Part shown: one piece after another, positions 14,541 through 20,743 of the stretch
Layout of the letters: every line of letters starts with the position of its first letter
How positions within the stretch are numbered: position 1 is the stretch's first letter
From: a virus
IMG/VR virus record: IMGVR_UViG_3300046524_000086
Location: 1 to 23,018 of that record
DNA length: 23,018 bases
Reading direction: 5' to 3' (one strand)
The notes under the pieces: model-generated
Told to the model about the DNA's origin: nothing
What the model saw: the letters and a program-made list of their open reading frames with translations, nothing else
The model's database searches: none
Made by a program: the position numbers and the translations under genes

Positions 14541-14788
14541 ACCGAGACGCGCACGGCACTAGCTACCAAATACCAGCAGCAGAGACCATCAAGACCCCGG
14601 GGCGAACAACGCTTCCGGGGTCTCCGCTGTTGGACGTGTGGTGGGCTAGGCGTTTCAAGAGCCGCGCCGAAGAAACCCTTATCATCAAACAAGAGAACAA
14701 TTCGGATCGCGCTGACGTGGTCGAGCTAACGCTTGGCCAAGTCTACGACCTGATTGCTGCTCTCAACAAGGCAGTAGAGAACACATGA
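14525..14788 (+). CDS. Hypothetical protein (up to 87 aa), start uncertain
   Basis: The frame from ATG 14525 runs through a strong hairpin (14592-14623) and ends in an ATGA overlap with the next gene. The C-terminal ~50 residues (RFKSRAEETLIIKQENNSDR, then VVELTLGQVYDLIAALNKA) look like a genuine beta-alpha domain. The first ~35 residues look less protein-like, so a start at GTG 14636 after the hairpin is a serious alternative (50 aa). Function unknown. Confidence 0.5.
   Translation: MACRVDRDAHGTSYQIPAAETIKTPGRTTLPGSPLLDVWWARRFKSRAEETLIIKQENNSDRADVVELTLGQVYDLIAALNKAVENT
14592..14623 (+). other. Strong 9-bp hairpin, no T-run
   Basis: AGACCCCGG (14592-14600) and CCGGGGTCT (14615-14623) are perfectly complementary around a 14-base loop. 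No T-run follows, so it is not a standard intrinsic terminator. It lies where the coding character of the overlapping frame is poor, so it may be an intergenic RNA element such as a processing or pausing site. Confidence 0.5.
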
Positions 14789-14967
14789 GCAAGTTCAATT
14801 TCGAACACGAGACCCCTATCGACGGCAACGAAGTCTCTGAGCGCCTCAAGGGCATCCTCAAAGCCGCTGGCGTCAAAATGCTCATCACTGAAGCTCGCGT
14901 GTCGGCCATCTTCCCTGACGGCTCCGCCGCGCGCTACCAAGAACTCCACATGGACACCGAGCAGTAA
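14785..14967 (+). CDS. Hypothetical small protein (60 aa)
   Basis: ATGA overlap with the preceding gene. Helix (EVSERLKGILKAAGVKML) followed by beta strands (ITEARVSAIFPDGSAARYQEL). Two bases separate its stop from the next ATG. Not recognised. Confidence 0.6.
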   Translation: MSKFNFEHETPIDGNEVSERLKGILKAAGVKMLITEARVSAIFPDGSAARYQELHMDTEQ

Positions 14968-14969
14968 CA

Positions 14970-15323
14970 ATGACCCCTGATGTGGAAGTAGTGCTACGCA
15001 CCCTTCCTCGCAGGATCAAAGTTGGTGCCTACGATTGGCGCATCAAGGTCGATCCGGGTCCTAGTGAGGACTACGGAGAGACCAACTTCGACAAGGCCGA
15101 GATAACTATTTGGCCAGCTAACCATCAGTCTCCCGAGCGCCTAGTGGGTACCGTTATCCACGAGCTGCTGCATGTCATCTACGACATCGAGGAGATTGAC
15201 GGCGCAGTCGGAGACCGAGAAGAGACCACCGTCTCAGGTTTCGAGACCGGCCTTGTCTCGCTGTTCCGCGACAATCCCAAGCTACTCAACTGGATCAAAC
15301 GAGGACTGAAGAAATCACCATGA
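14970..15323 (+). CDS. Small HExxH zinc metalloprotease-like protein
   Basis: 117 aa. The segment VIHELLHVIYDIEE holds a full HExxH motif (His64, Glu65, His68), preceded by beta strands with WRIKV and DKAEITIWP as in compact SprT- or ImmA-like phage metallopeptidases. A downstream Glu (in REETTVSGFETGL) could be the third zinc ligand. The substrate is unknown. It begins 2 bases after the previous gene and overlaps the next by ATGA. Confidence 0.7.
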   Translation: MTPDVEVVLRTLPRRIKVGAYDWRIKVDPGPSEDYGETNFDKAEITIWPANHQSPERLVGTVIHELLHVIYDIEEIDGAVGDREETTVSGFETGLVSLFRDNPKLLNWIKRGLKKSP

Positions 15324-15475
15324 GCGACAACAACAACACTACATCTGTCAACTTCCGACTCGTGCCGTTCACCAGCGGCCTACTCATGCTCATCTATGCG
15401 TTCTTCTGGCCTGAAGGCTACGGGGCGTGGCTGGGCACCATCGTGCGGTGCTTCCGTGAAGCTGCGGGGCTCTGA
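15320..15475 (+). CDS. Small membrane protein (51 aa)
   Basis: ATG overlaps the previous stop (ATGA at 15320-15323). An Asn-rich hydrophilic start (SDNNNTTSVNF) leads to one hydrophobic segment (FTSGLLMLIYAFFW) and a short tail with Cys-Phe-Arg. First of four overlapping or abutting tiny membrane proteins before the TerB-like gene. Function unknown. Confidence 0.55.
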   Translation: MSDNNNTTSVNFRLVPFTSGLLMLIYAFFWPEGYGAWLGTIVRCFREAAGL

Positions 15476-15687
15476 TGCCCAGCGAACTAAAGTTTCTCTG
15501 CGCATTCATCGCGGGGTTCATCGCCCTGTTCGTCGGCCTCTTCTTCCTCGTGAATTGGGGGAACGAGGTTAACTGCCGCGCCACCGCTGAGGTGATGGGG
15601 CTCCCTTATCACTACAGCGTCAACACGCCCTGCATGGTTCAGCTGGGGAGCCAGTGGTTCCCGCTGCACTCCATCCGCGTCAACTAG
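15475..15687 (+). CDS. Small membrane-anchored protein (70 aa)
   Basis: Starts in a TGATG overlap. Residues about 6-27 (KFLCAFIAGFIALFVGLFFL) form a transmembrane helix or uncleaved signal anchor, followed by ~40 mainly polar residues with two Cys (NCRATAEVM, TPCMVQLG) that could form a disulfide if exported. This suggests a periplasmic or extracellular-facing tail. Function unknown. Confidence 0.6.
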   Translation: MPSELKFLCAFIAGFIALFVGLFFLVNWGNEVNCRATAEVMGLPYHYSVNTPCMVQLGSQWFPLHSIRVN

Positions 15688-15695
15688 GGGCCCCA

Positions 15696-15776
15696 ATGTC
15701 CGAGCCTGAAATCATCGTGGGCATGGGCTGCCTCACGCTCATCATCTGCTGTGTCTTGATGGTCTGGGAAAAATGA
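15696..15776 (+). CDS. Tiny membrane protein (26 aa)
   Basis: ATG at 15696, preceded by AGGGGCCCCA. One helix (IIVGMGCLTLIICCVLMVW) flanked by Glu and Lys, with three Cys inside the membrane segment. The stop overlaps the next ATG (ATGA). Evidence is the overlap pattern and hydrophobicity only. Confidence 0.4.
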   Translation: MSEPEIIVGMGCLTLIICCVLMVWEK

Positions 15777-15886
15777 TCGTCGCTGTCCTAGCTAACCACG
15801 TCCTCGACTTCTTGGGCGTGGTCTTCATCGTTTCCGCCGCTGTGAAAATCGCACGCGGCTATCCCCTCTCTCGCTGGTTCTTCTGA
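15773..15886 (+). CDS. Tiny membrane protein (37 aa)
   Basis: ATGA overlap with the preceding ORF. Hydrophobic helix (VLDFLGVVFIVSAAVKIA) followed by a basic end (RGYPLSRWFF), an amphipathic membrane anchor pattern. A small hairpin, GCCGC-AAA-GCGGC (15888-15900), follows it before the TerB-like gene. Function unknown. Confidence 0.4.
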   Translation: MIVAVLANHVLDFLGVVFIVSAAVKIARGYPLSRWFF

Positions 15887-15916
15887 AGCCGCAAAGCGGC
15901 ACGAAAGGAATACACT

Positions 15917-16351
15917 ATGGGTCTGTTCTCGAAAATGTTCTCCGACGCTCGCTCAAAGATCAACAGCTATGTTGGCGACGACGCCTTCCTGAAGGGCGTT
16001 GCGTCAGCCGCAGCTAACGTGACCGCCGCTGATGGCGTGGTCGAAGACAGCGAAGTTGACGCTGCCATCAAGGGTATGCAGTCGAACGCTACCGTCTCGG
16101 CTTCGTTCAACTCGACGCAGATCAGCGATGCCTACGGGCTCGCCCTGATCCGAGCGAAGACCCGTGCGGGCCGCATGGAGAACAAGCGCAACATCGAGGC
16201 TCTCGTGGGCCGTGACGCCACCGTGCGGCAGGACGTGTTCCTGATTGCGGCTGACGTTGCCGATCAGGGTGGCATCGGTCCCGAGGAAGAGAAGGTGCTG
16301 CTGGACATCGGCGGCCTGCTGAACCTCGACGCCAAGAAGCTGCTGGGCTGA
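15917..16351 (+). CDS. TerB-like tellurite-resistance family protein
   Basis: 144 aa, all-helical. The block FLKGVASAAANVTAADGVVEDSE (only positions 24-46) matches TerB: a helix, then Asp39-Gly and Glu46 as in 'AADG-x-x-x-x-x-E'. A second, similar unit is AADVADQGGIGPEEEK (Asp116, Glu123), giving the internal two-fold repeat of TerB that holds acidic metal-binding sites. In known Ter systems TerB is a cytoplasmic protein that associates with membrane TerC. Here a TerC-family gene follows after one tiny membrane ORF and a structured leader. AAAGGA sits 8 bases before the ATG. Whether it binds metal ions in this phage is unknown. Confidence 0.8.
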   Translation: MGLFSKMFSDARSKINSYVGDDAFLKGVASAAANVTAADGVVEDSEVDAAIKGMQSNATVSASFNSTQISDAYGLALIRAKTRAGRMENKRNIEALVGRDATVRQDVFLIAADVADQGGIGPEEEKVLLDIGGLLNLDAKKLLG

Positions 16352-16428
16352 TGCCGCTGCTCGCCTACTTGGTCACAGTGGCGATGCCGCTGATGGTCGT
16401 GCTGCTCCTCTACGTGTGGCGTAGCTAA
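16351..16428 (+). CDS. Tiny membrane protein (25 aa)
   Basis: Starts in a TGATG overlap with the TerB-like stop. Almost entirely hydrophobic (LLAYLVTVAMPLMVVLLLYV), ending Trp-Arg-Ser, i.e. a single membrane helix. Translational coupling to the TerB-like gene suggests it works with it, for example as a membrane anchor; this is inference. Confidence 0.45.
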   Translation: MPLLAYLVTVAMPLMVVLLLYVWRS

Positions 16429-16433
16429 CTTAT

Positions 16434-16615
16434 GCCCCGGTAAGCCTGCGCGTGGGCCCCGGGCGCCGGTTGGACGGCGAAACACTCTGATCCAACTGAG
16501 ACCCTAGGCTCTGCCTGTACGGGGTCGCAGCGGGTGAAAGCCCCGCACCGCTCTCCTCCCCAAAGGTTGTTGACCTTCCCACGGCCCGTAGAAGTCGGGA
16601 GGGGGAGGGGAGCGG
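16434..16615 (+). ncRNA. Structured 5' leader of terC-family gene, candidate cis-regulatory RNA
   Basis: The 212-base gap before the TerC gene folds by eye into an ordered structure. A closing stem CCCCG (16435-16439) / CGGGG (16520-16524) is stacked with AGCCT (16443-16447) / AGGCT (16506-16510) around an inner stem GTTGGA (16469-16474) / TCCAAC (16491-16496). Next come GCGGG (16530-16534) / CCCGC (16542-16546) and a long 14-pair hairpin (16548-16561 with 16602-16615, one G-T) that resembles an expression platform. The gene's AAAGGA and ATG follow 15 to 25 bases later. TerC-family genes are known to be controlled by yybP-ykoY manganese riboswitches, and a separate 'terC' RNA motif has been described from Alphaproteobacteria. 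The yybP-ykoY hallmark GGGGAGUA is missing, so the terC motif or a new class is preferred. Confidence 0.65.
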
Positions 16616-16640
16616 CTTATTCTCATTCAAAGGAAACATC

Positions 16641-17303
16641 ATGGACACTATGTTCTGGGCCGCGCTTCTCGGCATCGTCTGGATTGACTTGTTGCTCTCC
16701 GGCGACAACGCGCTCGTTATCGCGATGGTCAGCCGCCAGCTGCCAGCTAATCAGCAGAAGTGGGGCATCATTGGGGGCACCATTGCGGCTATCGTCCTCC
16801 GGGTGGCCATGGCGTTCTGCGCTGCGTCCCTCCTTGGCGTACCTGGGCTCAGCCTCGTGGGCGGCGTCTTCCTGCTCTACGTGGCAGCTAAGCTCGTCAT
16901 GGGCGAGGACGAAGCAGAGGGCGCTGTGAAGCCCGCTGTGAACCTGTGGGCGGCTATCGTCACCATTGCGGCTGCGGACGCCAGCATGAGCCTCGACAAC
17001 GTCATGGCTATCGCTGCGCTGTCCAATGGCCAAATGCTGCTCATGGCCCTCGGCGTGCTCCTGTCGATCCCGCTGGTTATCGCTGGCGCCGCTATCATCT
17101 CCAAGATCATCGGTCGCTTCCCGGTCCTCGTGTGGGCCGGTGGTGCCCTGTTGGCTTGGGTTGCTGGGGGCATCATCGCGGCTGACCCGTGGGCCGTTAC
17201 CTACGTTGACCACTACATGACAGCGACGGCCTGCGTGGTTGTCGTGCTGGTCGGTGGTTGGTTTGCCAAACAGGATGAAGCTGATGCTCGAATTGCCGGT
17301 TGA
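16641..17303 (+). CDS. TerC/YjbE-family integral membrane protein
   Basis: 220 aa with about seven hydrophobic helices. The TerC-family signature occurs twice, in inverted halves: SGDNALVIAM (residues 20-29, Asp22-Asn23) and SLDNVMAIAA (117-126, Asp119-Asn120); the acidic/Asn pairs in these helices are the expected ion-coordinating residues of the LysE/TerC fold. An acidic loop (GEDEAEGAV) separates the halves. Related proteins (Alx, YkoY, MeeF/MeeY) export Mn2+. The size and sequence are closest to the riboswitch-associated YjbE type. A Shine-Dalgarno AAAGGA precedes the ATG. An intact bacterial-type transporter is unusual in a T7-like phage. Export of Mn2+ or a tellurite/stress role remain possible; neither is shown. 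Confidence 0.88.
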   Translation: MDTMFWAALLGIVWIDLLLSGDNALVIAMVSRQLPANQQKWGIIGGTIAAIVLRVAMAFCAASLLGVPGLSLVGGVFLLYVAAKLVMGEDEAEGAVKPAVNLWAAIVTIAAADASMSLDNVMAIAALSNGQMLLMALGVLLSIPLVIAGAAIISKIIGRFPVLVWAGGALLAWVAGGIIAADPWAVTYVDHYMTATACVVVVLVGGWFAKQDEADARIAG

Positions 17304-17484
17304 TTGGAACGACCCGACGCCGACCCGCACCACACATGCTCCCTATGACGTACAGCGGACCCCACGAGGGTCCGTAGTCGTTTGTAGGTCCCATGTGGTC
17401 ACCGACGAACTCAAGGACGGAGAGGCCCGCGCGCTGGCTATCGCCCTCAACATGGAATTTGAAACAAGGATGCTGAAACAATGA
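17275..17484 (+). CDS. Hypothetical small protein (69 aa)
   Basis: ATG at 17275 overlaps the TerC 3' end by 29 bases; ATG 17284 is an alternative start. The first part is beta-rich and Pro/Thr-rich (ELPVDWNDPTPTRTTHAPYD), then VQRTPRGSVVVCRSH, then a helix (KDGEARALAIALNMEFETRM). The stop overlaps the next gene as ATGA. Not recognised. Confidence 0.55.
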   Translation: MKLMLELPVDWNDPTPTRTTHAPYDVQRTPRGSVVVCRSHVVTDELKDGEARALAIALNMEFETRMLKQ

Positions 17485-17648
17485 ACGAACGCGAACACAC
17501 ACCCTACCACGAGCGGCGGCTTGAGCAGCAGATGCTGGACGCGCTTCTGCGCATTGAGGAGTTGCTCACAGCTTTCCTTGTGCTGCTCCCGGTACAGGAG
17601 CCTGCGAAGGAGCCCGAGGCCGAGAAGCCCAAGGGCAAGCGTAGGTGA
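17481..17648 (+). CDS. Hypothetical small protein (55 aa)
   Basis: ATGA overlap with the previous gene. An amphipathic helix (RRLEQQMLDALLRIEELLTA) passes into a hydrophobic turn (FLVLLPVQ) and a Lys/Glu/Pro-rich tail (PAKEPEAEKPKGKRR). A coiled-coil dimer with a charged, disordered tail is likely. Function unknown. Confidence 0.5.
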   Translation: MNEREHTPYHERRLEQQMLDALLRIEELLTAFLVLLPVQEPAKEPEAEKPKGKRR

Positions 17649-17824
17649 AGCTACAGCAGTTCGACTGCTCCGAGCTGGTCGAGCAGCTAGCTGAAGTTAT
17701 CGAGCAGTACATGGAGACGCACCCGGACTCCACGCATGACGAGGTCGCTGCGACTGTCAGCTACGTGCATGGGTGCATCTTCCGGCTAGCTAAAGACGCA
17801 CCACCAGCTAACAAATTACATTGA
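17645..17824 (+). CDS. Hypothetical small protein (59 aa), GTG start
   Basis: GTG at 17645 overlaps the previous TGA (GTGA). Two helices (SELVEQLAEVIEQYMET and THDEVAATVSYVHGCIFRLA). The only other start in frame is late, so GTG is preferred. Not recognised. Confidence 0.5.
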   Translation: MKLQQFDCSELVEQLAEVIEQYMETHPDSTHDEVAATVSYVHGCIFRLAKDAPPANKLH

Positions 17825-17830
17825 GGGCCT

Positions 17831-18244
17831 ATGGGATACTACGACCGTTTTGACTGGAAGAACAACATCGCGTTTGAAGACCTGAAGGGCCGAACGATCA
17901 AGGCTATCGAGCGCGGCGACGACGAACTGAAGTTTGCGATGGACAATGGCGATTTGTTCGTCATGTACCACCATCAGGACTGCTGCGAGAGCGTCTACAT
18001 CGAGGACATCTGCGGAGACCTTGAAGACCTGATCGACACGCCGATCCTAGTGGCCGAAGAGCGCACGCAGGATGACACGGAGAGCGATGAGGCGCGCTAC
18101 GGCGATGCCATGTGGACGTTCTATGAACTCCGCACCATCAAGGGCTCTGTGACCATCCGTTGGCACGGTAGCTCCAATGGCTACTACAGCATCAGCGTCA
18201 GCTTTGATAAGCTGAAGGCCGAAGAGCAGCGGCTCGCCGCGTAA
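17831..18244 (+). CDS. Conserved phage protein, DUF7448-like
   Basis: 137 aa, preceded by GAGGGCCT. The pattern FEDLKGRTIKAIERGDDELK, then YHHQDCCESVYIEDICGDLE and PILVAEE is characteristic of a widespread phage family of unknown function (my recollection is DUF7448). A basic strand RTIKGSVTIRWHG and a C-terminal beta strand follow. Last + strand gene before the bidirectional terminator. Confidence 0.7.
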   Translation: MGYYDRFDWKNNIAFEDLKGRTIKAIERGDDELKFAMDNGDLFVMYHHQDCCESVYIEDICGDLEDLIDTPILVAEERTQDDTESDEARYGDAMWTFYELRTIKGSVTIRWHGSSNGYYSISVSFDKLKAEEQRLAA

Positions 18245-18252
18245 CGAAAAAA

Positions 18253-18285
18253 CCCCCTAGGGTCCATTTCTGGATTCCTAGGGGG
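18253..18285. terminator. Bidirectional intrinsic terminator between convergent units
   Basis: CCCCCTAGG (18253-18261) pairs perfectly with CCTAGGGGG (18277-18285), extended inside by TCCA/TGGA around loop TTTC. Six A precede it (18247-18252) and six T follow it (18288-18293), so it acts on transcripts from either side. It separates the + strand gene ending at 18244 from the - strand gene ending at 18309. Confidence 0.92.
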
Positions 18286-18308
18286 AATTTTTTAGTCAAC
18301 GCTAGTGC

Positions 18309-18662
18309 TTAGCCTTTAGCTGCCATAGCGGCGGCAACCTGAGCCATAGTGTCCGCTACACCCGTTACACCCACAGCCACCGGAGCAACCGGCGCAGGGG
18401 CGACGGGGTCAGCTGCGGGCTGGGTAGGAGAGACAGGGGCCGGGGGCACACCGAGGGCCGCAGAGACCGCAGTGAGACCAGCGGCCTCCGCAGGAGTAGT
18501 GGCAGCGGCAACAAGCTGCGCCGTAAGGGCGTCAACGTCGGCCTGAGCCTGCACGAGTTCTGCCTTGGCAGCATCGCGCTCAGCGGCCACAGAGGCAACC
18601 GAGGAGGCGAGAGAGGCTACCTTGGTAACCGCGTCAGTGAGTTTAGAGAGGTCGAGAGGCAA
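18309..18662 (-). CDS. Ala/Pro-rich coiled-coil protein (117 aa), TTG start
   Basis: Last gene of the minus-strand late unit. The start is TTG at 18662-18660; AAGGA lies 8 bases upstream on that strand, supporting it. The first ~75 residues form a long helix with heptad character (VASLASSVASVAAERDAAKA...), then a Pro/Ala/Val-rich linker (VPPAPVSPTQPAADPVAPAP) and a short Ala/Met helix. It may be a virion-associated or tail-spike-linked helper, judged from position only. The reverse frame continues upstream without a start, but that stretch is less protein-like and lies under a + strand gene. Confidence 0.65.
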   Translation of the reverse strand: MPLDLSKLTDAVTKVASLASSVASVAAERDAAKAELVQAQADVDALTAQLVAAATTPAEAAGLTAVSAALGVPPAPVSPTQPAADPVAPAPVAPVAVGVTGVADTMAQVAAAMAAKG

Positions 18663-18677
18663 TTAGAAAAATCCTTG

Positions 18678-18707
18678 TTGAAATTGAGGACATACTGCGG
18701 GTATCCT
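18678..18707 (+). promoter_or_regulatory. Candidate sigma70-type promoter, leaderless start
   Basis: TTGAAA (18678-18683), an 18-base spacer, and TATCCT (18702-18707) precede the ATG at 18714 by only 6 bases. Transcription would begin at or next to the ATG, giving a leaderless mRNA; no Shine-Dalgarno is present. Confidence 0.45.
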
Positions 18708-18713
18708 AGGGCC

Positions 18714-18890
18714 ATGCAGCAGGACGAAAAAATCTGGCACAAGTGCCGTTGTCCCATCATCCCTAAACGCACGGTGGACGGCGGCTGGACAACTTGGCTC
18801 GGACAAACATGGCGCCGACGCCAAGGAAGCGATTGGGAATATAGCCAAGACCCTCAGCCCTATGAGAAATGGGCCGAGGAGCAGTGGTAA
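18714..18890 (+). CDS. Small Trp/Arg-rich protein (58 aa), moron-like
   Basis: A + strand gene inside the minus-strand late unit. The protein is rich in Trp (8), Arg and Lys, with two Cys (HKCRCPIIPKRTVDGG) and the segment TWLGQTWRRRQGSDWEYSQD. The stop (18888-18890) abuts the tail-spike stop. Opposite orientation, its own promoter-like sequence and lack of an RBS fit a 'moron', a gene expressed separately from the late genes, possibly from the prophage. The longer in-frame start at 18675 would place the promoter inside the gene. No family recognised. Confidence 0.6.
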   Translation: MQQDEKIWHKCRCPIIPKRTVDGGWTTWLGQTWRRRQGSDWEYSQDPQPYEKWAEEQW

Positions 18891-20468
18891 CTACGGTGTA
18901 TAAACCTGCACCGTGCCTGTGCCGTCACCCGCAGTTGGCGTAAAGCCCAGATTGGCATAATTGAGCGTACCGCCTGTATAGGCTTCCGTCGCGTACTGAG
19001 CTGCGCCATTGAGGCCGTTAACAGCTTGGCACGCATCCAGCCACTTGGTTGCGAACGGCGCCGATTGGCCGCTCTGCCCGACTGCGAAACAGGCCGCCGT
19101 CGTGCCTCCGGAGGGCCCTCTGCTGTTGCTCGCAGTGACACCCAAGTCCCAACTCTGCGTCCCGTTAATGTCGTGAAGGACACGGTCGAGCGCGTCTAGG
19201 TGAATGCTCCCCACGCGGACGGTTCGGCACAGGTTGTGCGACGTAGAGCCGTTCACGGTAAGCGAACTCTTGGAGCCGGTCAGTCGGCTCTTGCACCCAA
19301 TCTCTGCACGGTCGAAACTGTTGGCCTGAGTGACATTGTCGGACCCGTAAGGGGCGAAGGCGTCATCGCTAACACCCCGCGCCTGATCTTGGTAGTTGAT
19401 GAGTTCACCGCCGCCGTTTTGGGCTACAAAGCCGCCTAGCGTGGTCGCATTGCCGTTGAACAGATAAGCGCAATTCCACGTGTAGCAGTTGACCTTGAAG
19501 CCACTCGCCCCGTTTGCGAGAAGCCGTAGGCCTTGGTTGCCCCCCCAAAACTTGATGTTCTTGAGGTATAGGGTGATGGTCGCGGTGGCGTTCGCTGACA
19601 TCCCGGCATATGCGCCCGCGTCATAGAGATTTATCGCGGTTCCGGGAGCACTGTTATCAGCGCGACGTACATAAACCTTCTTGTTCGTAGTGTCGATGAA
19701 ACAGGCGCCGCTAGCGCTGTACTTCGAAAAGCCGTTGCCGCTAGACGCCGTGTTAGCCACAGACCACGCCGCATTTATCTCAGCCCAAGGATTGTTTACG
19801 TCAGCGACAGACCAAACCGGATACATCCCGATGGGGAAACCTTCCGGGTCGGTGAACGACGGGTCCGGTACGATATTGCACGGGGCCGTCGTACCTAGAT
19901 AGCTAGCAACGTAAATGTTCGGATCGGACGTGGCCGCGAACGTAACCGCTGCTCTGTCGTGGATATTCCTGATCGTGCCCACACCATCGGACGGCTCAAT
20001 GATGATGTTGCAGGTAGGTGCGTTGCTGGTGACGAATAGGACATGCCAGCAATCTGGAATGTTAGCTTGGTTGAGGCTCGCTTGACCTGTGCGGGTCTGA
20101 GTATTGGAGAGCTTATAGTCGCCGGGCGCTACAGACACCAACACCGTTCCGCCGAGCGCATTCGCCATACTGATACCAAGCGAGATAGACCGCACAGCCG
20201 TAGCTGGTGTTGCTCCGCTGTTGTTATTGTTGCCCGTGTTCACGTCCACGTAAACGGTCGCAGTCGGCGTAGGCCGTTTGTTCAGCGGATTGTAATCCGT
20301 AGTGAACGTAGATGCTGCGCCAGAGCCGATGCGGTAGATATTGAACGGAGGCGAGTAGGTGAACCCTGCGGGACGCGCCAGCAGGGTCTGTGCGGTTCCA
20401 CCAAGGACACGGCGCCTGTTCTTGCCAATCGACGGCACCCCGGGAACGTAGATGTTCGTCGGTGCCAT
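18891..20468 (-). CDS. Tail spike protein with right-handed beta-helix
   Basis: 525 aa. After a short N-terminal segment (SIGKNRRRVLGGTAQTLL) that likely attaches it to the virion, TVYVDVNTGNNNNSGATPAT followed by AVRSISLGISMANALGGTVL is the entry to a pectin-lyase-like beta-helix: many short strands with Asn/Gly/Ser turns run to about residue 470. Such spikes bind or degrade host surface polysaccharide. A short Gly-rich C-terminus (TPTAGDGTGTVQVYTP) follows. No catalytic residues can be assigned. Its start overlaps the previous gene's stop (TAATG), so the two genes are linked. Confidence 0.8.
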   Translation of the reverse strand: MAPTNIYVPGVPSIGKNRRRVLGGTAQTLLARPAGFTYSPPFNIYRIGSGAASTFTTDYNPLNKRPTPTATVYVDVNTGNNNNSGATPATAVRSISLGISMANALGGTVLVSVAPGDYKLSNTQTRTGQASLNQANIPDCWHVLFVTSNAPTCNIIIEPSDGVGTIRNIHDRAAVTFAATSDPNIYVASYLGTTAPCNIVPDPSFTDPEGFPIGMYPVWSVADVNNPWAEINAAWSVANTASSGNGFSKYSASGACFIDTTNKKVYVRRADNSAPGTAINLYDAGAYAGMSANATATITLYLKNIKFWGGNQGLRLLANGASGFKVNCYTWNCAYLFNGNATTLGGFVAQNGGGELINYQDQARGVSDDAFAPYGSDNVTQANSFDRAEIGCKSRLTGSKSSLTVNGSTSHNLCRTVRVGSIHLDALDRVLHDINGTQSWDLGVTASNSRGPSGGTTAACFAVGQSGQSAPFATKWLDACQAVNGLNGAAQYATEAYTGGTLNYANLGFTPTAGDGTGTVQVYTP

Positions 20469-20743
20469 TAGAAGTTCTCGACGACCGCGACCACCTGAGT
20501 GCCTGAGGCAACAATGCCATACACAACATCCGTGGTCTCAATGGCAACACTCGCGCCGACGACACCCGGGAGCAGAAGGCCGTTCGAAACGGTCACGCCG
20601 GCGTTGCCAAGGTAGACCGGCGTGGTGCCGGTGTTCTCAATAACAACAGTGTCACGGCCGGGGCGCTGAGTAATGATAAGGGTAGCAGTGGCGCCAACAG
20701 TCGCCTGTGAGGTAGCGAAGTTAGCGTTGAGGTTCTTAGTCAC
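20468..20743 (-). CDS. Small beta-rich structural protein (91 aa)
   Basis: GTG start at 20743; the stop overlaps the tail-spike start. Strand-rich sequence (ATLIITQRPGRDTVVIENTG, TPVYLGNAGVTVSNGLLLPG, VYGIVASGTQVVAVVENF) is typical of small jelly-roll-like phage decoration or adaptor proteins. Being coupled to the spike suggests it is virion-attached, perhaps linking or decorating; this is inference. Confidence 0.65.
   Translation of the reverse strand: MTKNLNANFATSQATVGATATLIITQRPGRDTVVIENTGTTPVYLGNAGVTVSNGLLLPGVVGASVAIETTDVVYGIVASGTQVVAVVENF

Noticed and set aside
16434-16615. Straight assignment to the yybP-ykoY manganese riboswitch
   Set aside because: The conserved GGGGAGUA loop sequence could not be found, so only a general structured-leader call is made.
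16623-17333. 236-codon minus-strand frame opposite the TerC gene
   Set aside because: Very rich in His, Asp, Asn and Arg, the mirror of membrane-helix codons; the TerC reading is clearly the real one.
18663-18848. Minus-strand frame between the tail spike and the Ala/Pro-rich protein
   Set aside because: It has no ribosome binding site and overlaps the better-supported + strand gene at 18714; the Ala/Pro-rich gene has its own AAGGA-TTG start.
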